A stretch of DNA of 64,000 nt, from positions 1,178,001-1,242,000 of the forward strand of contig OZ014414.1 in the NCBI GenBank assembly GCA_963965975.1, read 5' to 3'. The DNA comes from Xestospongia bergquistia. Lineage: Eukaryota > Porifera > Demospongiae > Haplosclerida > Petrosiidae. Below, one piece after another: positions 45,574 to 64,000 of this stretch. The first letter of the stretch is position 1. Each line of letters opens with the position of its first letter. The notes under the pieces were generated by a model, which did not search any database, was not told where the DNA came from, and saw nothing but the letters and a program-made list of their open reading frames with translations. Both the position numbers and the translations under genes were made by a program.

Positions 45574-45758
45574 ACTATATTCAATCTGTTAATACGTGGA
45601 CCTCTAAACAAATTTTAATGAAGTTTTACAAATTTATATCACTGTCCTTGTCTTGTATTTTAAACTCACCATTATAATTGTTAAATGTTATTACATGTTA
45701 TTAGTGATTTTTTACTTAACAATACTTATTATAATTCATTAAAAATTACTAATTAAAA

Positions 45759-48326
45759 ATGGTGTCCAAGTTGTGGTTGTTATCTTGCTCTCTCGTTATT
45801 CTTGGATATATATTGGCACAACTAGTAGAACGTCATCGACAAGGGCCTCCAATAACAAATAATGGTAAGTTAGAAGTTAGTAACTAATGTTATGAAAAGT
45901 GCTGCAGGTATTAATTCAGCCACACCTTCATATGGCTTCAGACTTAAGTTATCAGGGCCATTATTTGTATTTCGCTCTTCATTATTAATTTTTATTCTCT
46001 AATAGAGTGTATTGTATATTATGATCCTGATAAAGTGTATACTCCATCATCATTAGAAGAGATACAAGATATTATACAAAAAGCTCGCGAAAATGGAAAG
46101 ACTGTTCGTGCATTGGGATCTGGTCACTGTTGGAATGAGATGGGTGTATCAAATGATATTTACATCTCATTACATAACTATCGTGGAATTGTTAGTACAA
46201 AAATAGAGGAAAAATGGGGTATGCTAAATAATTATCTTAATCCTTGTTTTCAATACCCTCGTAATAAGGCTCATGTTACTGGTATAGAATATTTCTTTTT
46301 CTTGGTCTTTTGAATAGTTTGTAAACTGTTCTAAGTATATATGTGTGTATGTGTACTTATTGGGAGCTATCAGTATATGTTATTAATGAAATATTGTATT
46401 TGATGTATATCAGGTTTATTGATAGTGGCATAGCTAAATCAAGAACAAAATCTGATAACTTGTGATTTAGTTACACTACACTACCTATAATGATTGACAA
46501 GAAAATGTATTGAATTTAACTACTGCTTCCTACCATACATTTATATGGTATGTACTACATTTTTGTAGTAACTGTTCGTGCTGGGACAAGATTATGGGAA
46601 CTTGTTGAGGCTATTAATAAACATCAACTGGCTTTTCTAGCTTTGCCATCAGTTCTTAATCAAACTGTGGGTGGGGCAATAGCCACTGGTAAGATATATC
46701 ATATTGTGTATAAATTGATTGTAAATTGATTTTCATAGGTACTCATGGAACTGGTTTTGATTTTGGAATTTTATCAACATTTATAATAGAATTAGAACTT
46801 GTTACTGGTACTGGTGAGGTATGTTGTTATCTAACAAATAAATTAATAAAAATAAATAGATGGTCATATCCTGTTTACACAATATCTTCTTTTTATTTAG
46901 GTTCTTACCCTCACTGCAGACTCAGACCCAGAAATTTTTGATGCAGCTGGTGTCAGTTTGGGTCTGCTTGGTATCATAACTGAGGTTACCTTTCAATTTG
47001 ATGATGCATTCAATTTAATAGAATATCGTACATCACATCCTCTCTCATATTGTTTGGACAATATTGCTGACCTAATACTTCCGACAGAATATGTTGACTT
47101 TTGGATAGAAATTAATAGTAAGACCTGTGCTGTATATTCTGCTAATAGAACTGAAGAATCACCTCGTGATCCTATCCCTCAACCTATCACTGATATCAAG
47201 GTAAAGTGTACTAGTTATACACTTAAAAACCACACTGAAATATTTTTTTTTATCTTGGACGCATAATTGATAAGTGTTCTTAAACATTTTGGAAGATTAC
47301 TTACTAAGTCTCTCATACCAAACCATTTAACAATCTTCCAGGCTATACTTATTAACCTAACAAAGGTTACCTTGCATTGACATTATTATTGGTCAGTTCA
47401 CTACAAACATGATAGAAATATGTTAATTGCACTTAATATGTTTTCAAATGGTTTCCTTTCCATTATAGATACGTTCCTATGAGTATCTACAGTGGCTATG
47501 GTCAGTTTTTACTTTTACAGCCAATGCAGGCATGGAAATACTCTTTAATAATGTTGACGTTTTTTACTCTTATGAGCGTGTGGATGAAAGTTTTAAAATC
47601 TTGACAATACCTCATTACATTGACTCCTATCATAGACAGACAGAGATTGTTGTACACGTAGATGACTGTGTTGATGCTATTAATGATCTTATAGAAGTGA
47701 AGGAAAAGTTCAATATTCCATTGAATCATATTGTTGAGGTATGATAACAATAGTGAGACAGTGTTATGGTTAAAAGTAGAGAAATTAACTTGAAATTAAA
47801 CGATGTCTCAACAATAAGTTGCTTATACTGTCATATTTTATAAGTCAATGCTATTATCACATGAAGTATATATAGAAAAAGATAGTCACTAGATTCTGTA
47901 GCTTGTGAATGTTCCTGTCATGACATTGTAGTCACAGAATGAGATAATTAAGTTGCTTAATTCTATAACGGTTTCTATTACAATCTGTTTGTATAAATTT
48001 TATAGTAACTTCATTCTTCTATATAGGTACGTTTTGTTCAAGGAGATGCTTACTGGCTAAGTACAAACTATAAACGAGACTCATGTCATATAACTCAACT
48101 TTTTTACAATCCCAATGAATACTACTATAATTTATACACAGATGGCTTCTTTAATGCTACCCGCAAATATAAAGGTAGACCTCACTGGGGAAAGGCCTTT
48201 AATATGTCTCCAGAGGAAGCTCATAGGCTGTATCCAAAATTGAAGAAGTTTCTTGAGATTAGAAAGAAATTAGATCCTGACGGAATATTTTTGAATGAGT
48301 TTATTAAAAAGACATTTGGATTATGA
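45759..48326 (+). CDS. FAD-dependent aldonolactone oxidase (L-gulonolactone / D-arabinonolactone oxidase family), copy 1
   Basis: Seven exons: 45759-45864, 46006-46218, 46569-46688, 46739-46818, 46901-47200, 47469-47738 and 48027-48326, giving 462 aa. Residues about 4-25 are hydrophobic (LWLLSCSLVILGYILAQL), suggesting a membrane anchor or signal. The FAD-binding PCMH-type domain follows: TPSSLEEIQDIIQKA, VRALGSGHCWN (the Gly-His loop of the family), VTVRAGTRLWEL, VGGAIATGTHGTG. The C-terminal ALO domain ends with GRPHWGK and RKKLDPDGIFLNEF, typical of gulono- and arabinono-lactone oxidases. Members oxidise an aldono-1,4-lactone with O2 at the last step of ascorbate-type biosynthesis. The exact substrate cannot be told from sequence. 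It is followed by a near-identical tandem copy at 48707-51330. An AATAAA lies 16 bp after the stop. Confidence 0.88.
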
Positions 48327-48341
48327 AAATATATGTTTTAG

Positions 48342-48347
48342 AATAAA
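48342..48347 (+). promoter_or_regulatory. Polyadenylation signal AATAAA
   Basis: A canonical hexamer begins 16 bases after the stop codon of the first oxidase gene. The corresponding site in the second copy reads GATAAA. Confidence 0.5.
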
Positions 48348-48364
48348 TTTGAAAAGAATGAAGA

Positions 48365-48492
48365 TAGGAGGGTTTTTTTTTAATAATCATCAATTTTTGG
48401 TTTCAGTTAATAATAAAAGTTTGTTGTATAGGAGGGTTTTTTTTTAATAATCATCAATTTTTGGTTTCAGTTAATAATAAAAGTTTGTTGTT
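48365..48492. repeat. Tandem duplication of a 64-bp unit in the first oxidase 3' flank
   Basis: The block ggagggtttttttttaataa followed by tcatcaatttttggtttcag occurs twice at a 64-bp offset with no visible difference. The second oxidase gene has only one, diverged, copy after its stop. The duplication is therefore more recent than the gene duplication. The remaining spacer up to 48707 shows no other feature. Confidence 0.85.
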
Positions 48493-48706
48493 TAATTTGA
48501 ATTATTATAACACCCTAACTCTAATAATTAACATTAGCTATACAAACTTATTAAGTATTGGGTTACTGTTAGAAACAAATTTAATGAAGTTTTACTATTT
48601 TAGATCAATGTTCTTGTCTTGTGTTTCTAATTCACTATTATAATTGTTAAATGTTATCATATGTCTTCATACTTATTGTAATTCATTAAAAACTTTTTAA
48701 TTAAAA

Positions 48707-51330
48707 ATGGTGTCTAAGTTGTGGTTGTTATCTTTCTCTCTCGTTATTCTTGGATATATATTGGCACAACTAGTAGAACGTCATCGACAAGGGCCTCCAA
48801 TAACAAATAATGGTAAGTTAGAAGTTAGTAACCAATGATATGAAAAGTGCTGCAGGTATTAATTCAGCCACACCTTCATATGGCTTCAGACTTAAGTTAT
48901 CAGGGCCATTATTTGTATTTCGCTCTTCATTGTTAATTTTTATTCTCTAATAGAGTGTATTGTATATTATGATCCTGATAAAGTGTATACTCCATCATCA
49001 TTAGAAGAGATACAAGATATTATACAAAAAGCTCGCGAAAATGGAAAGACTGTTCGTGCATTGGGATCTGGTCACTGTTGGAATGAGATGGGTGTATCAA
49101 ATGATATTTACATCTCATTACATAACTATCGTGGAATTGTTAGTACAGAAATAGAACGAAAATTGGGTATGCTAAATAATTATCTTAATCCTTGTTTTCA
49201 ATACCCTCGTAATAAGGCTCATGTTAGTGGTATAGAGTATTTCTTTTTCTTGGTCTTTTGAATAGTTTGCAAACTGTTCTAAGTATATATGTGGTATGTG
49301 TACTTATTGGGAGCTATCAGTATATGTTATTACTGAAATATTGTCTTTGATGTATCAAGGTTATTGATAGTGGCATAGCTAATCAAGAACAAACTCTGAT
49401 AACTTGTGATTTAGTTACACTACACTACCTATCATGATTGACAAGAAAATGTACTGAATATAATTATTGCTTCCTACTGTACCCTACTGTACATTTATGT
49501 ACTACATTTTTGTAGTAACTGTTCGTGCTGGAACAAGATTATGGGAACTTGTTGAGGCTATTAATAAACATCAACTGGCTTTTCTAGCTTTGCCATCAAT
49601 TCTTAATCAAACTGTGGGTGGGGCAATAGCCACTGGTAAGATATATCATATTGTGTATAAATTTATTGTAAATTTATTTTCATAGGCACTCATGGAACTG
49701 GTTTTGATTTTGGAATTTTATCAACATTTATAATGGAATTAGAACTTGTTACTGGTACTGGTGAGGTATGTTATTATCTAACAAATAAATTTATAAAAAT
49801 AAATAGATGGTCATATCCTGTTTACACAATATCTTCTTTTTATTTAGGTTCTTACCCTCACTGCAGATTCAGACCGAGAAATTTTTGATGCAGCTGGTGT
49901 CAGTTTGGGTCTGCTTGGTATCATAACTGAGGTTACCTTTCAATTTGATGATGCATTCAATTTAATAGAATATCGTACAACGCATCCTCTCTCATATTGT
50001 CTGGACAATGTTGCTGACCTAATACTTCCAACTGAATATGTCAAATTTTGGATAGAAATCAATAGTAAGACCTGTGCTGTATATTCTGCTAATAGAACTG
50101 AAGAATCACCTCGTGATCCTATCCCTCAACCTATCACTGATATCAAGGTAAAGTGTACTAGTTATACACTTAAAAATCACACTGAAATAAAAGTTTTTTT
50201 TTTATCTTGGACACATAATTGATAAGTGTTCTTAAACATTTTGGAAGGTTACTTACTAAGTCTCTCATAACAAACCATTTAACAATCTTCCAGGCTATAC
50301 TCACAAAGGTTACCTTGCATAACATTTATGACATTATTATTGGTCAGTTCACTACAAACATGGTAGAAATATGTTAATTGCACTTAATATGGTTTCAAAT
50401 GGTTTCCTTTCCATTATAGATACGTTCCTATGAGTATCTACAGTGGCTATGGTCAATTTTTACTTTTACAGCCAATGCAGGCATGGAAATACTCTTTAAT
50501 AATGTTGACGTTTTTTACTCTTATGAGCGTGTGGATGAAAGTTTTAAAATCTTGACAATACCTCATTACATTGACTCCTATCACAGAGAGTCTGAGATTG
50601 TTGTACACGTGGATCACTGTGTTGATGCTATTAATGATCTTATAGAAGTGAAGGAAAAGTTTAATATTCCAATGAATCATATTTTTGAGGTATGATAGCA
50701 ATAGTGATGATTGTGTTATGATTAAAAGTAGAGAAATTGACTTGAAATTAAATGATGTCTCAACAATAAGTTGCTTATACCAGAGGCGGATCTATGGGGG
50801 GGGGGGGGGGGGAACTTTTTCCTAGATCCGCCCCTGGCTAATACTGACATATTTATAAACCAATGCTATTATCACATGAAATATATATAGAATAAGTTAG
50901 TCACTACTTTCTGCAAGTTGAGAATGTTTCCTCACAGAATGAGATAATTAATTTGCTCAATCCTATAACTAGTCAGTTCTATTGCAATATGTTTGTATAA
51001 ATTTTATAATAACTTCATTCTTCTATATAGGTACGTTTTGCTCAAGGAGATGCTTACTGGCTAAGTACAAACTATAAACGAGACTCATGTCATATAACTC
51101 AACTTTTTTACAATCCCAATGAATACTACTATAATTTATACACAGATGGCTTCTTTAATGCTACCCGCAAATATAAAGGTAGACCTCACTGGGGAAAGAC
51201 CTTTAATATGTCTCCAGAGGAAGCTCATAGGCTGTATCCAAAATTGAAGAAGTTTCTTGAGATTAGAAAGAAATTAGATCCTGACGGAATATTTTTGAAT
51301 GAGTTTGTTAAGAAGACATTTGGATTATAA
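48707..51330 (+). CDS. FAD-dependent aldonolactone oxidase, copy 2
   Basis: Seven exons in the same phases and lengths as the first copy: 48707-48812, 48954-49166, 49516-49635, 49686-49765, 49848-50147, 50420-50689 and 51031-51330, giving 462 aa. By my reading it differs from copy 1 at about 17 residues. Examples are STEIERKL for STKIEEKW, EYVKFW for EYVDFW, HVDHCV for HVDDCV and GKTFNM for GKAFNM. The Gly-His FAD loop and RPHWGK are unchanged, so both copies look functional. Introns are also largely alignable. The intron 50690-51030 carries a 58-bp inverted-repeat insertion absent from copy 1. Substrate uncertainty is as for copy 1. Confidence 0.88.
50780..50837. mobile_element. 58-bp miniature inverted-repeat insertion
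   Basis: The left end ccagaggcggatctatgg and right end cctagatccgcccctgg are inverted complements around a poly-G and aactttt core. The allelic position in the first oxidase copy (about 47825) is uninterrupted (ttgcttatactg), so this is an insertion that occurred after the gene duplication. The flanks suggest a short TA-type target duplication. Confidence 0.8.
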
Positions 51331-51647
51331 AAACATGATTTAGGATAAATTTGAAAAGAATGAAGATAGGAGTTTTTTTTTTGTTTTAATAATCATCAAT
51401 TTGGTTTCAATTAGTTCATTTAATAAAATTTGTTGTTTAATTTGAATTGTTATAACGCACGTTACCTCTAATTAATATTAGTATTGACTTCCTGTCTAAG
51501 GAATGAATATTATTAACTGGACATAATGATATTAATATTAATATACGTTAATTGCAGGAATTTACCATTCACGTGCTTATTAGCAAACAAAGTTGGCAGA
51601 AAATAGACAATTCTCTTTTCTAAGACCTGCTGACAGCTGCTGCTAGG
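51331..51647. other. Intergenic spacer upstream of the CI-MPR-like gene
   Basis: This 317-bp AT-rich stretch lies between the second oxidase and the receptor start. It presumably contains the receptor promoter. No distinct element was recognised beyond a small AT palindrome (gatattaatattaatata, about 51528). Confidence 0.35.
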
Positions 51648-63922
<12,275 letters not shown>

Positions 63923-64000
63923 GTAAATTTAATATTTTTATACATAATAACTTTAATTATTGTAATTACATTAAAACAGTTTTATAGAATACAATGACAT

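Overview
The window looks like AT-rich nuclear DNA from an early-branching animal, most likely a demosponge. This is an inference from several things: metazoan signalling genes (a SAM-CRIC-PDZ-PH connector enhancer of KSR and a mannose-6-phosphate/IGF2-type receptor), short GT-AG introns, many small AT-rich fold-back elements, and tandem families of large membrane proteins. There are no prokaryotic features and no transposase or reverse-transcriptase ORFs. All multi-exon models below were assembled by hand. Each was accepted only because every junction has GT/AG ends and the reading phase closes from start to stop.

Left third (1-21.2 kb, all minus strand). A 111-residue secreted peptide with three CxxC motifs lies at 716-1542. 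It is followed by two tandem paralogous multi-pass membrane proteins (489 and 491 aa, 12 and 11 exons). Their architecture and C-terminal hydrophobic-QF ending recall the gustatory-receptor-like (7tm_7) superfamily. Next come two tandem giant single-exon membrane proteins (1359 and 1428 aa) with a secreted beta-helix-like ectodomain, a Cys-rich membrane-proximal module and a multi-pass membrane domain. An exact 343-bp duplication, three copies of one fold-back MITE family and a 410-bp giant hairpin sit between these genes.

Middle (22-45.6 kb). A 14-exon minus-strand gene encodes an eIF4E-family cap-binding protein with a Ser-rich N-terminal extension of about 565 residues. It appears to share a divergent promoter region with a 25-exon plus-strand CNK scaffold gene (724 aa). 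A candidate internal first exon of CNK would give a PH-domain-only isoform.

Right third (45.7-64 kb, plus strand). Two nearly identical tandem FAD-dependent aldonolactone-oxidase genes (462 aa each) precede a long secreted/receptor gene. That gene is built of at least twelve CI-MPR-type (MRH) repeats and runs off the right edge. Its 4-kb intron holds two antisense, single-exon paralogous orphan genes, each with a TATA box about 55 bp upstream of its ATG.

A recurring theme is (CT)n expansion of the polypyrimidine tract directly in front of 3' splice sites. It always lies on the sense strand of the host gene, so it reads as (GA)n in the minus-strand gene. No tRNA, rRNA or CRISPR feature was seen.
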